Below are positions 46,180 through 58,355 of a stretch of 64,000 nucleotides of DNA, in pieces (position 1 is the first letter of the stretch; every line of letters starts with the position of its first letter). The notes beneath the pieces were generated by a model. The model saw only the letters and a program-made list of their open reading frames with translations, searched no databases and was not told the DNA's origin. A program made the position numbers and the translations under genes. The DNA comes from Arenicola marina (lineage: Eukaryota; Annelida; Polychaeta; Arenicolidae): assembly GCA_964019135.1 (NCBI GenBank), contig OZ025249.1, forward strand, positions 4,774,001 to 4,838,000. The letters are read 5' to 3'.

Positions 46180-48245
46180 CTCGGTGGCGGATCCAGATAG
46201 GGAGGGGTGGCGGAGGGGCGGGTCTGGGTATCTTATGGTCAACCTCGGTAGCGGATCCAGAGAGGGAGGGGTGGCGGAGGGGCGGGTCTGGGTATCTTAT
46301 GGTCAACCTCGGTAGCGGATCCAGAGAGGGAGGGGTGGCGGAGGGGCGGGTCTGGGTATCTTATGGTCAACCTCGGTAGCGGATCCAGAGAGGGAGGGGT
46401 GGCGGAGGGGCGGGTCTGGGTATCTTATCGTCAACCTCGGTAGCGGATCCAGAGAGGGAGGGGTGGCGGAGGGGCGGGTCTGGGTATCTTATGGTCAACC
46501 TCGGTAGCGGATCCAGAGAGGGAGGGGTGGCGGAGGGGCGGGTCTGGGTATCTTATCGTCAACCTCGGTGGCGGATCCAGAGAGGGACAGGTGGGGGAGA
46601 GGCGGGTTTGGGTATCTTATCATCAACCTCGGTAGCGGATCCAGAGAGGGAGGGGTGGCGGAGAGGCGGGTCTGGGTATCTTATGGTCAACCTCGGTGGC
46701 GGATCCAGAGAGGGAGGGGTGGCGGAGGGGAGGGGCGGGTTTGGGTATCTTATCGTCAACCTCGGTAGCGGATTCAGAGAGGGAGGGGTGGCGGAGGGGC
46801 GGGTCTGGGTATCTTATGGTCAACCTCGGTGGCGGATCCAGAGAGGGAGGGGTGGCGGAGGGGAGGGGCGGGTTTGGGTATCTTATCGTCAACCTCGGTA
46901 GCGGATCCAGAGAGGGAGGGGTGGCGGAGGGGCGGGTTTGGGTATCTTATCGTCAACCTCGGTAGCGGATCCAGAGAGGGAGGGGTGGCGGAGGGGCGGG
47001 TCTGGGTATCTTATGGTCAACCTCGGTGGCGGATCCAGAGAGGGAGGGGTGGCGGAGGGGAGGGGCGGGTTTGGGTATCTTATCGTCAAACTCGGTAGCG
47101 GATCCAGAGAGGGAGGGGTGGCGGAGGGGCGGGTTTGGGTATCTTATCGTCAACCTCGGTAGCGGATCCAGAGAGGGAGGGGTGGCGGAGGGGCGGGTCT
47201 GGGTATCTTATGGTCAACCTCGGTGGCGGATCCAGAGAGGGAGGGGTGGCGGAGGGGAGGGGCGGGTTTGGGTGTCTTATCGTCAACCTCGGTAGCGGAT
47301 CCAGAGAGGGAATGGTGGCGGAGGGGCGGGTCTGGGTATCTTATGGTCAACCTCGGTGGCGGATCCAGAGAGGGAGGGGTGGCGGAGGGGAGGGGCGGGT
47401 TTGGGTATCTTATCGTCAAACTCGGTAGCGGATCCAGAGAGGGAGGGGTGGCGGAGGGGCGGGTTTGGGTATCTTATCGTCAACCTCGGTAGCGGATCCA
47501 GAGAGGGAGGGGTGGCGGAGGGGCGGGTCTGGGTATCTTATGGTCAACCTCGGTGGCGGATCCAGAGAGGGAGGGGTGGCGGAGGGGAGGGGCGGGTTTG
47601 GGTGTCTTATCGTCAACCTCGGTAGCGGATCCAGAGAGGGAGGGGTGGCGGAGGGGCGGGTTTGGGTATCTTATCGTCAACCTCGGTAGCGGATCCAGAG
47701 AGGGAGGGGTGGCGGAGGGGAGGGTTTGGGTGTCTTATCGTCAACCTCGGTAGCGGATCCAGAGAGGGAGGGGTGGCGGAGGGGAGGGGCGGGTTTGGGT
47801 ATCTTATCGTCAACCTCGGTAGCGGATCCAGAGAGGGAGGGGTGGCGGAGGGGCGGGTCTGGGTATCTTATGGTCAACCTCGGTGGCGGATCCAGAGAGG
47901 GACTGGTGGCGGAGGGGAGGGGCGGGTTTGGGTATCTTATCGTCAACCTCGGTAGCGGATCCAGAGAGGGAGGGGTGGCGGAGGGGAGGGGCGGGTTTGG
48001 GTATCTTATCGTCAACCTCGGTAGCGGATCCAGAGAGGGAGGGGTGGCGGAAGGGCGGGTCTGGGTATCTTATGGTCAACCTCGGTGGCGGATCCATAGA
48101 GGGACTGGTGGCGGAGGGGAGGGGCGGGTTTGGGTATCTTATCGTCAACCTCGGTAGCGGATCCAGAGAGGGAGGGGTGGCGGAGGGGCGGGTTTGGGTA
48201 TCTTATCGTCAACCTCGGTAGCGGATCCAGAGAGGGAGGGGTGGG
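46180..48245. repeat. Minisatellite, 64/69-bp units, about 31 copies
   Basis: The unit includes GTCAACCTCGGTAGCGGATC and CAGAGAGGGAGGGGTGGCGG. Units of 64 bp and 69 bp (with an extra AGGGG) alternate to make higher-order periods of 133, 197 and 330 bp. The many open frames are by-products. Confidence 0.96.
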
Positions 48246-49039
48246 GGGTGCACTCCTTTTCTGGTTGCCTCGAGCGCGCTGGTTGAAGGTAGCTCAATGC
48301 AAGGTTAGCGGAAGGTGCCCGAGATGAGCGGGAGTAGTATGGGCCAAGTCGGTGCATACTGTGGGCAACACGTCTGTAAAGAACCTAACAGTATGTTGCC
48401 GAGGCAATCAGTTTGGCAATTAAATATGTATAATTAATTATCAGTTAACATCAACGAACATATACAGAATGGTCGTTGTGTGAATACAGATATCTAAAAA
48501 GAGAATCAAAATGTGTCCGTGCCATTGCACTGATGTAGTTAGACATGTTATATTGATAGTCCTGGGTAGGTTTTATAACCCCTTTACATCTATCTGCACG
48601 CCCCATCCAGCGTATGTGGCAGCCTGAAGGAACTGGCGCGATTTTGTATGGCAATACGACACCTTTTTTGTGGCTTGCTTGCACAAACATGACAACCGTG
48701 GCAGAGGTACGTTATAACTAAGTGAACGGCGCCTCAGACATGGCAGAGAGAAAAACGTGGAGATGGAACAACAGATGATGCCTTTGAGCGTTGTACTCAT
48801 TAGCCATATACCTACCTGGACAGCCTGGCTACATAAATATACAGGTGGGGCAGGTTGTTCTGCGCAGGACGCTGACAATGATAAGGTGTCTTCTCGCCCG
48901 CGGCGGCCGGAGGAAGTATAATGTCACATGCCATGTAAATAAGCCGTCAGGGGCGCCACTGGACTGGGTTTCTTGGCCACAGGCTATTCCACGGAAAGTG
49001 CATTCGCCCATCAACATCAACCGATGGGATGGAATAGCT
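48246..49039. other. Unique non-coding stretch
   Basis: No supported exon or element is seen. Confidence 0.5.
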
Positions 49040-51412
49040 GCTAAGAGGTGAATGGATGTCTGCCATCACGTGTGTCCACACGGAGGGCGGCAGTCAGTGA
49101 GAGATGAATGGATGTCTGCCATCACGTGTGTCCACACGGAGGGCGGGAGTCAGTGAGAGATGAATGGATGTCTGCCATCACGTGTGTCCACACGGAGGGC
49201 GGTAGTCGGTGAGAGATGAATGGATGTCTGCCATCACGTGTGTCCACACGGAGGGCGGGAGTCAGTGAGAGATGAATGGATGTCTGCCATCACGTGTGTC
49301 AACACGGAGGGCGGGACTCGGTGAGAAATGAATGGATGTCTGCCATCACGTGTGTCTAACCGGAGGGCGGGAGTCGGTGAGAGATGGATGTCTGCCATCA
49401 CGTGTGTCAACACGGAGGGCGGGAGTTGGTGAGAGATGAATGGATGTCTGCCATCACGTGTGTCCACACGAAGGGCGGGAGTCGGTGAGAGATGAATGGA
49501 TGTCTGCCATCACGTGTGTCCACACGGAGGGCGGTAGTCAGTGAGAGATGGATGGATGTTTGCCATCACGTGTGTCCACACGGAGGACGGGAGTCGGTGA
49601 GAGATGAATGGATGTCTGCCATCACGTGTCCACACGGAGGGCGGGAGTCAGTGAGAGATGAATGGATGTCTGCCATCACGTGTGTCTACACGGAGGGCGG
49701 GAGTCGGTGAGAGATGGATGTCTGCCATCACGTGTGTCCACACGGAGGGCGGGAGGCGGTGAGAGATGGATGGATGTCTGCCATCACGTGTGTCCACATG
49801 GAGGGCGGGCGTCAGTGAGAGACGGATGGATGTCTGCCATCACGTGTGTCCACACGGAGGGCGGGAGTCAGTGAGAGATGGATGGATGTCTGCCATCACG
49901 TGTGTCAACACGGAGGGCGGGAGTCAGTGAGAGATGGATGGATGTCTGCCATCACGTGTGTCAACACGGAGGGCGGGAGTCAGTGAGAGATGGATGGATG
50001 TCTGCCATCACGTGTGTCAACACGGAGGGCGGGAGTCGGTGAGAGATGAATGGATGTCTGCCATCACGTGTGTCAACACGAAGGGCGGGAGTTGGTGAGA
50101 GATGAATGGATGTCTGCCACCACGTGTGTCAACACGGAGGGCGGGAGTTGGTGAGAGATGAATGGATGTCTGCCATCACGTGTGTCAACACGGAGGGCGG
50201 GAGTCAGTGAGAGATGGATGGATGTCTGCCATCACGTGTGTCCACACGGAGGGCGGGAGTCGGTGAGAGATGAATGGATGTCTGCCATCACGTGTGTCAA
50301 CACGGAGGGCGGGAGTCAGTGAGAGATGGATGGATGTCTGCCATCACGTGTGTCAACACGGAGGGCGGGAGTTGGTGAGAGATGAATGGATGTCTGCCAT
50401 CACGTGTGTCAACACGGAGGGCGGGAGTCAGTGAGAGATGGATGGATGTCTGCCATCACGTGTGTCCACACGGAGGGCGGGAGTTGGTGAGAGATGAATG
50501 GATGTCTGCCATCACGTGTGTCAACACGGAGGGCGGGAGTCAGTGAGAGATGGATGGATGTCTGCCATCACGTGTGTCCACACGGAGGGCGGGAGTCGGT
50601 GAGAGATGAATGGATGTCTGCCATCACGTGTGTCAACACGGAGGGCGGGAGTCAGTGAGAGATGGATGGATGTCTGCCATCACGTGTGTCAACACGGAGG
50701 GCGGGAGTTGGTGAGAGATGAATGGATGTCTGCCATCACGTGTGTCAACACGGAGGGCGGGAGTCGGTGAGAAATGAATGGATGTCTGCCATCACGTGTG
50801 TCAACACGGAGGGCGGGAGTCAGTGAGAGATGGATGGATGTCTGCCATCACGTGTGTCCACACGGAGGGCGGGAGTTGGTGAGAGATGAATGGATGTCTG
50901 CCACCACGTGTGTCAACACGGAGGGCGGGAGTCAGTGAGAGATGGATGGATGTCTGCCGTCACGTGTGTCCACACGGAGGGCGGGAGTCGGTGAGAGATG
51001 AATGGATGTCTGCCATCACGTGTGTCAACACGGAGGGCGGGAGTCAGTGAGAGATGGATGGATGTCTGCCATCACGTGTGTCAACACGGAGGGCGGGAGT
51101 TGGTGAGAGATGAATGGATGTCTGCCATCACGTGTGGCAACACGGAGGGCTGGAGTCAGTGAGAGATGGATGGATGTCTGCCATGACGTGTGTCCACACG
51201 GAGGGCGGGAGTCGGGGAGAGTTGAATGGATGTCTGCCATCACGTGTGTCAACACGGAGGGCGGGAGTTGGTGAGAAATGAATGGATGTCTGCCATCACG
51301 TGTGTCCACACGGAGGGCGGGAGTTGATGAGAGATGAATGGATGTCTGCCATCACGTGTGTCAACACGGAGGGCGGGAGTTGGTGAGAGATGGATGGATG
51401 TCTGCCATCAGG
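49040..51412. repeat. Minisatellite, 56-bp unit, about 42 copies
   Basis: The unit is GATGAATGGATGTCTGCCAT followed by CACGTGTGTCCACACGGAGG and GCGGGAGTCAGTGAGA. Two-state variants (GTCCACACGG or GTCAACACGG; GTCAGTG or GTTGGTG) alternate in larger blocks. Confidence 0.96.
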
Positions 51413-51552
51413 CCTGTCTATCATAAGGCAGGGGTCAACGAGGACGTCTGTAATGTGCAAACTTCCTGTCCCATGTTTGCCACATGAATCTCGCAGGTCA
51501 ACAGGGCGCAATTACATTACTTTACCATGGAAAGGCGTTGTTTTGACACACA

Positions 51553-51788
51553 GTGGTGGGGGTGAGGAGGAGGACAGGGTTGGGAGTAGGGAGGGTTCAG
51601 GTGGGGGTGAGGAGGAGGACAGGGTTGGGAGTAGGGAGGGTTCAGGTGGGGGTGAGGAGGCGGACAGGGTTGGGAGTAGGGAGGGTTCAGGTGGGGGTGA
51701 GGAGGCGGACAGGGTTGGGAGTAGGGAGGGTTCAGGTGGGGGTGAGGAGGAGGACAGGGTTGGGAGTAGGGAGGGTTCAGGTGGGGGT
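51553..51788. repeat. Tandem repeat, 45-bp unit, 5 copies
   Basis: The unit is GGTGGGGGTGAGGAGGAGGA followed by CAGGGTTGGGAGTAGGGAGG and GTTCA. The copies are almost identical, which implies recent expansion. Confidence 0.93.
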
Positions 51789-51789
51789 G

Positions 51790-53229
51790 AATGAGTGGAC
51801 TGTTACGGTGCGGGGTGTAGGCCGGTCAAGGGGTGTGGGTGGAGCAGGGAGATGATTGGTCGTGTTGGAGGAGAGATGGGGAGGGGTAGGGTGTGTGTTG
51901 TGGTGTAGTGAAGGGGTGAGGGAGGGATTCAGGGTGGTTTGAAGGAAGCAGTTACTTTTATGAAATAATCGACACACATTTAGAAATCTTTAAAGGAAAT
52001 AAATGTTTTCAACTTAATATACTTAAGGTAATGGCATATGAATGATTTTGTATAAACGGCCTTTCTGTGAATTGCGTGGAAAGCGGTCATATGTGACGTC
52101 ATCGCTGTTGCACTTTGCGACCCGCGCCGACAGTGGCTCCCCCACCCGGATGCCTCCGTGCACTACGCAGATCTTTACAATGGGCGAACAATGAAAGGTT
52201 TTGTAAAAGTTAACTTTGCAAAAACCATGCTTTGCACAACGACATAACCAATTTATTATTCAGTTTTAATTGTTAGTGTTATAACTGCGGCGCACAGTCA
52301 AAGCGTTTGGGTTCCGTAGAAGTGCGCTGAGTAGGCTATTAGAACGCTGTTAAAATGTAACGATCCTGTTTATTAAGGCGTAAAGCCCGTCTTTCAAGAG
52401 CGCGGAGACAAACTTAAGACGGCATTACGGTGAACTCCAGCCACGCCGAACCTGTGACAGTTTCTAGAAGTCGGTGTGAGGTGATGGCTTTGGAAGCGCC
52501 GATGTCGACGATATAAAGTTGACCGCAGAGAGCGTTCCGTCAAGTCTATCACAACATTAGCAGACGCCCCGAGGACGCGACATGACAGACGAGGTGACGT
52601 ATCGACAGCTCTGGGTACATAGGTGGGCGACAGCCATGTGGACTTGGTTACGCTGCGCGGACAAAAGGGCCTCGCCTCCAGAGTCATTTGGGGGAGGTTG
52701 TCTAAGTCACACGCTCAGAGGCGGTCGGCCAAATTTGATGGTAATTGGCCGCCGTGAGGGAAAACATTATCTTCACATTGGACATCTTTATGAGTTTGAG
52801 GCGTCTTTGTTGTCCGTGTTTTAGCGTCAATATTTAGGGTATTATAAATGTGGTATTACACCGAAGGATAATGCCACAGTACAAGGCGCATGATAGTAAT
52901 TGTCTTTTTCTTGTGTGTGTCTTCTCCAGGGTACACGGTACAGCCAACCGGAGAACGCACCCACTGAGAGCCTTCTCCTCGTCACCTTGGTTGGTCGCCA
53001 TCTGCGCCGTAGTCGTGGACAGACCGCTGAGGGTCGCCTCAACAACGAGCGGCACTACGCCTCTTGGTCCAGCTGTCCTGAGCAACTGACGCGTGCGAGA
53101 AGTTATCCACACTATCCAGACTAACTATCTGTACGCCGTCCAGACTATCCACGCTAGCCAGATTATCCAAGGTCTCCACGCGACGCAGCCATGACATGTG
53201 ACTAACATCAGCCTGGATCACCGCTACAG
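51790..53229. other. Region upstream of the first sure exon of gene 2
   Basis: It contains an acceptor-like CTTCTCCAG ending near 52929, followed by open frames in two registers. One reads SSSPWLVAICAVVVD, which resembles a signal-peptide core, but it lacks its own Met and ends at a stop at about 53089 without a good donor. I could not decide whether this holds gene 2's 5' exon. Confidence 0.3.
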
Positions 53230-54735
53230 GCAGCATGTTTATTAACGCCACCAGCGTTCAGGATACTGGTGTGGACACAGAATCTGGATATGATCTTCAG
53301 TCGGAATCTAGAGTAGAGGATGAGGCGTTGGCCCATGAAGAATTTAGGGATCAAATAATTGAGGGAGAGGACGCGAAGAGTGACTCGGTGGCCAGTGAGG
53401 CATATCCACCAGAGAGCGATGGTCTCCCAGAAACGCCTTCTGGATCGCGGCGTTCAGATGGCGTTCAGCATGACTCGGACTCGGAGAATCCGAATGTCGT
53501 AGAACCGTTGGGTACCAATGATGGCCTGAGTGATATCCCGGACGCGGATTCCTTGCCATCTGACCCGGATACAACGCCCAGCGTGGAGGAGGCACGTGCT
53601 GGGGATCCCGGTAACGAGTCTGATCCGGAAACAAGTGTGGTCCTGACGCCAGAGAGACAGACGCAGGCTGAGCCGGTGAATCCAGACGCCGACATGGCGC
53701 GGGATGTGGGCTCAGAGACGTTTAGGGATCCAGAAACAGACCCTCTAAAGATCGCAGGCTCGGACACGTTTGGAGATCCTGACTCTCTAAGAGATCCGCA
53801 AAGGGTTCCAGAGATTGACCCACTAAGGAATCCAGACACTAACCCTTTAAGCGATCCAGGGCCTGCTCCACGAAGGGATCCAGATACTGACCCTTTAAGC
53901 GATCCAGAGCCTGACCCGTTGGAAGATCCTGCGATCCTCGGTGAAAGAGATGTAAATGTGACCCAAAGTGTTGACATTGTTAGTGAGCCGCTCGCCGAAG
54001 CCACGGATGTCCGCCAGGGGGCGACAGTTGTGGAAACCCCTCTCCTGGAGTCCCAAATCGAGGTCAAACCCACCGACACCGATTCAGGTACTCACGATAA
54101 ACTAAAGTCGAAAGACCACGAAAGTGAAGATATGCTGGGAGATCAACCGGCAAGGTCTCGGCTAGGTCAAGACGGCGATAGCGTCAGAGATGACGTCAGA
54201 GATGAACTGTTGGATCACCCAGACGGAGGACTCCCGGGGGCGGAGGCAGGGGAGAGGAGTGACGTAACAGCCCCTGGGGCCAACGGCCCCCCGAGTGACT
54301 CTTCCGGAACAGGTGATCCAGACCAAAACCAAGATCCAAGTCAGAACCTAGGTCAAAATCAAAACGAAGGTCAAAATGTGGACCGAGGTCAAAGTGAAAC
54401 CCAAGGTCAAAGTGAAACCCAAGGTGAAGAGCCGTCGGAAGCCGCGCCTCCGTCCAGTTTGCGCTCCGTTCAGTCCCCGCCGGCAGAAAGCGAACCGGAA
54501 GTAGCCCCTGACGAGCCCTCCCGCGAGACCACCAGTGAGGGGGGCGGCGGCGAGGGGGGTGGCCTGGTTCCGACCATTCCGCCCCCTGTGCCCACCACCA
54601 CCGCCACCCTGCCCCTGACCAGCCCCCCGGGACCCCCCGTACCCGCATGGTCCCCTGGACTCCCGGAAGGCCGGGGTGTCCCGACCAAAGGACCCCCTCG
54701 CTACGCCGTGCCGCCCCCAGTAACGACAGCATCCG
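53230..54735 (+). CDS. Gene 2 exon: acidic Asp/Pro-rich ectodomain
   Basis: The frame is open from 53202 (in-frame stop at 53199). A branch-point-like CTAAC and the acceptor CGCTACAG at 53229 suggest that the exon starts at 53230 in phase 1; alternatively translation starts at the ATG at 53235. The encoded region has DP-repeat segments such as NPDTNPLSDPGPAPRRDPDT, then Gln/Asn repeats (GQNQNEGQNVDRGQSETQG), then a Pro/Thr-rich stem (PPVPTTTATLPLTSPPGPP). N-glycosylation sequons (NAT, NVT) are present. The donor is gtaagt, phase 1. Confidence 0.7.
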
Positions 54736-57700
54736 GTAAGTCATACCTCCTCCTTATGTAAACAGAGTGTGGGTGTGTTTGTGGGTTTACTTTTTAATAT
54801 TGATGATAGCTGTTGTTATTTTCAATATCCCATGGGACAGACAATGTACATACCATTCAAAGAATTAGCACGTGACTGCATACATATCTGAAAGCCTCGA
54901 TGTAAATATGCAACATATTACAGACTTCTTTCTTGTTTCCCCGAACATAGTTATTGTTTATAATATGCAGGGCAATCATCGGTCAATGAAGAGACTAATA
55001 TCAATGTGTGGGTGCAAGGACACACAATCACATTGTCGAAACAGTTACAGTGGTATCTAATCTACTTGCCAACCAGAACTTCTCAGCCAGCGAGCGTTTA
55101 AAGTTCTGGCCAATCAGAACTTCTCAGCCAGCGAGCGTTTAAAGTTCTGGCCAATCAGAACTTCTCAGCCAGCGACCGTTTAAAGCTCTGGCCAATCAGA
55201 ACTTCTCAGCCAGCGACCGTTTAAAGCTCTGGCCAATCAGAACCACGGACCGTTTTAATGCTCGGACCAGTCAGCGTGACTTCAGTACGAGCGAACGGCC
55301 AGTCAGGGCTCCCGGGCCAGCGGCCGGTTAATATAAATACTAGACCCATCCCACAGTCCATGAGCATCAGTGCGGCGACATGGTTTTCCTCTACATTCTG
55401 CTTGGTGTTTAGCCTCATTGTGACTCCTGCGAAGCCCTCGTGGCTACTGCGGCCTCGTTTTGGTCCCGTCTCCATTTCCTATTTTCTCGGTCAGTTTCTG
55501 TCTGCGCCGCTCGTTCTCTTTACTGATTCACGGGCCGTTAAATCTTACGTGGCACCTTTACCACTAGTTATTTATTGCCGCTTCTCTGTCTCTTCCTTAA
55601 AACCCCGAGTGATTTTTTTCGTCATTTGATACTATACGCAAAATATTCACAGCCAATTGCTTGCATTTAACCGAAGTTGCCGTTTTTAACATCGAATCAC
55701 GAAATTAAAACATGATTTAAGTACACACAGGGCTGTGAAGATGTGCAAATATTTGAATGTTCTGTGTTTCTGATGTGTATATGTGACAACATGTGACAAC
55801 CTAATAGCTTTGAATATCACAAGGTGCAGGGGCAGATCCAGGAACTTTAAAGGGGGGGAGGGGCACTGACAACTTGCAACCGGGGTGGGGGGCTCTGAAA
55901 AAAGTTCGACCGGGGGGTCCGCGACCTCCTGTACCACCCCCCTTTAGATCCGCCCCTGCAAGGTGTGAGTGCCGAGTATTTTAGGAAAGATGGAAGACGT
56001 TTGTGAGTATTTTAGGAAAGATGGAAGACGTTTGTGATCCTGTTCTATTTGTGATAGCATTGTAACAACATTCACGTCAGTTGTAGAAGTCAGGCGTTTT
56101 CTTCTTACCTGTTTGACGCCATCCCTGTGGCTCAGTCTATGTTTCCTCGTTTGAGTTTACTTTTAAGCGATATACATTTGCTGTGTCTGACTGTGTATTA
56201 ACTGGAGTTTCTAGCCTTAGGAGAAATTGTAAAGAAACTGGCAATGAATCCCAGGATGTTTTTCACCTGGATCAAATATGTTATGACGGGAGTATATGAC
56301 CCTCAGCTTCTATTGCCTTGAGGGTACAAATATAGTCAAAATGTATATATCATTATCTAAAATATTGCTTTTCGGATCTGTGCACTTGACAGATGACGTC
56401 ACTGGTTCGGGGACGCTGAGCGCCGTGCCAGACGCCTCGGAGTCGGCGTGGAGTGGCGACCGGGCGGCGCTGATCGCGGTCCCGGTGGTGCTCGGGGTGG
56501 CGCTGGTGGTGGCCCTGCTGCTGGGTCTAGCCGTGGTGCTCAGAAAGAGGCAGAGGAACAAGAGGAAAAGACCCACTTCTTCTCCCATCTATATCGGAAA
56601 GTAGGTTTACATGGCCACCGTGGGGGCAGGTGTTAGCCACTTTCTTTGCTGTTCGGATGGATAAACAAATTATTTAACATTATTACTAAAAGGCCAACAA
56701 GTTCCATATTGTGGTGAGTAGGGTCACTAAGGCACCGTAACGGCAGTTGATTTTGTATTCCTAACCTTTCTCATTGTCTCTTTTTATCGCAGACGAGATA
56801 CTGAAAATGGTGAAATGCTGATTCCGTTAACATCCGTAGCCAACCCGAATTATAATTTTGCTCCAGGTCAGTTTGCGACTACGTGTTCAGGTATAACTAA
56901 TACATGTATAATAAGCGAATTCTGTATCGACTCTTAGAACACGTACACTGCTAAGTTTCCGACTGCGTGTTCAGGTTTAACTAATATAATAAGTACATTA
57001 TGTATCGACTCTTAGAACACGTACACTGCTAAGGAGATGATAAAGCTTTGCAGTTTCAAAACAATATTTTATGATGATTAAGACACTGCTGCAAGGATTA
57101 CATGACGAGTCGTTTTCAAAATAAACTAAAGTGTCCAAACTTGTTTTCAGCTCACGCGGAAGCCATATACGCGCAAGTAGACAAGTCCAAACAGAAGTCT
57201 GCGAGAAAGAAGAGCCAATTATTGAATGCGGAAGACACCGTTCCCCTGAACCCACTCCCCGACACCGCTCCGGCAAGACCGTTGTCAGGGCAACGTTCAC
57301 GTGAGCGTGTCCCGGGTGAGTCGGATGACGAAGGGTACCAGGGTGTTCCTGGGAGTACTGCTAGCAACGGGAGGATTTCCCATTTGGAGTCGGAATCCAG
57401 AAGGCCTTCCACGCAATCCAGAGCCTCTTCGGGTTTTTCCGGCTCCAGTCGCGGCGTTCCTCCCCTGCCCCCGCCCCACGGGACGCCGCTCACGCCCCAG
57501 AGACGCCGACTTCCGCCCATCGAACTTCCGGAAATCGAGCGGGAGTACTCGACACCCGCCGACGATGGGAAACCCGACGAGGGTGATGGCGACGACGACG
57601 GCGACGTGACGTCACACGACTACGACCCGGTGTACGTGCCGACAAACGACCCGGTGGCTATGGACAAGCGCGTGGACAAAAGTGGCTACGTCACGAGTCG

Positions 57701-58325
57701 CCAGATGCGGCTTCACGTCCCCGACGGGGACCCCTACGAGGAGGTCGAGTTCAGCGCCGTCCCCTCCACCGGAAGTCTCGTGACGTCATCGCCCTCGTCG
57801 TCGCCGTCCGCCACGCTGGGCGCCTCTGGTTCCGGTGGCGCATGCTCACCACCCGTCGCGTCGCTACTTCCGCTCATACGCCCCGTGGGCGGCGGCGGCA
57901 GCGGCGGCGGCAGGAACAAACCTATCGAAAAGGAGGCTGACATTCGCGACGCCAGTTTCGACACAAGCGCGGATCTGTCGGCCAATAAGATCAGCTTCTC
58001 CCTGCAGGACATCACGGACATCATTGATGACGATAGACCGGAAGCGGAAATGGACGAGGACGACCACTTGTACTCACCCGTCGCCGACGACGACAGTCAA
58101 GATGACGATGAAGATGACGACGAAAGGGAAGGGGACGGGAGGTCGGGTGATGGACAGGGTGCGGGGGGAGCCAGTGATCAGGTGCCCGTGGCGGTGAGAG
58201 CGGGAGACTTGCGGGGCGAGAGGACGCACGAGACGGTGTCGTTTTTCGGCGATGTCCCCCCGGTGCCCGACCACGAGGACCACTCGCCATACGAACCGGT
58301 CGACTTTGACGGGTCAGGAAGCTGA
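53235..58325 (+). CDS. Single-pass membrane protein with acidic ectodomain and YxxV-rich tail (gene 2; N terminus incomplete)
   Basis: The coding exons are about 53230-54735, 56393-56600, 56793-56866 and 57151-58325. The three junctions agree in phase (1, 2, 1), giving at least 985 residues. The ectodomain is long, acidic and low-complexity. A transmembrane helix (AALIAVPVVLGVALVVALLL and on) with the stop-transfer RKRQRNKRKRP is followed by a cytoplasmic tail of roughly 440 residues bearing NPNY and several Tyr-x-x-Val motifs. No named domain is recognised. It could be a surface receptor or adhesion protein signalling through PTB/SH2 proteins, which is inferred from motifs only. A signal-peptide exon must lie upstream if this is type I. 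Confidence 0.75.
55065..55245. repeat. Tandem repeat, 41-bp unit, about 4 copies
   Basis: The unit is CCAATCAGAACTTCTCAGCC followed by AGCGAGCGTTTAAAGTTCTGG. Each copy carries a CCAAT box, which may be coincidental. Confidence 0.9.
55827..55958. mobile_element. hAT-type MITE, 132 bp
   Basis: The imperfect inverted termini are CAGGGGCAGATCC on the left and GGATC-type TAGATCCGCCCCTG on the right. They are flanked by the direct repeat CAAGGTG (55820-55826 and 55959-55965). CAGGGGCGGATC-type ends are typical of hAT elements, whose duplications are usually 8 bp; only 7 bp match here. There is no coding capacity. Confidence 0.75.
56393..56600 (+). CDS. Gene 2 exon: transmembrane helix
   Basis: The exon enters in phase 1 (Asp codon completed across the junction) with DDVTGSGTLSAVPDASESAW. 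The helix is AALIAVPVVLGVALVVALLL plus GLAVVL, then the basic stop-transfer RKRQRNKRKRP. It ends in phase 2 before gtaggt. Type I topology is implied. Confidence 0.85.
56793..56866 (+). CDS. Gene 2 exon: juxtamembrane tail with NPNY
   Basis: This 74-base exon lies between ATCGCAG and gtcagt, in phase 2 and out phase 1. It encodes RDTENGEMLIPLTSVANPNY and NFAP. N-P-x-Y is the classic PTB-domain and clathrin-adaptor signal, here about 35 residues from the membrane. Confidence 0.82.
57151..58325 (+). CDS. Gene 2 last coding exon: cytoplasmic tail with YxxV motifs
   Basis: The exon enters in phase 1 (AHAEAIYAQVDKSKQ). It contains YAQV, YDPV, YVPT, YEEV, YSPV and YEPV motifs, a Pro-rich stretch (GVPPLPPPHGTPLTPQRRR) and an acidic run (DDDSQDDDEDDDEREGDG). 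It ends YEPVDFDGSGS and TGA. YEEV is close to the Src-family SH2 ligand pYEEI. There is no PDZ ligand at the end. Confidence 0.82.
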
Positions 58326-58355
58326 AGACACTTCGTCCCCAATCGATTCCTGGGT

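Larger units (their letters stand above)
54736..56392 (+). other. Gene 2 intron
   Basis: The intron holds a 41-bp tandem repeat and a hAT-type MITE. No other exon is seen. The acceptor is TGCACTTGACAG. Confidence 0.6.

Noticed and set aside
48451-49051. Short frames on both strands in the unique stretch
   Set aside because: No conserved motif, start context or splice partner; lengths are within chance expectation.
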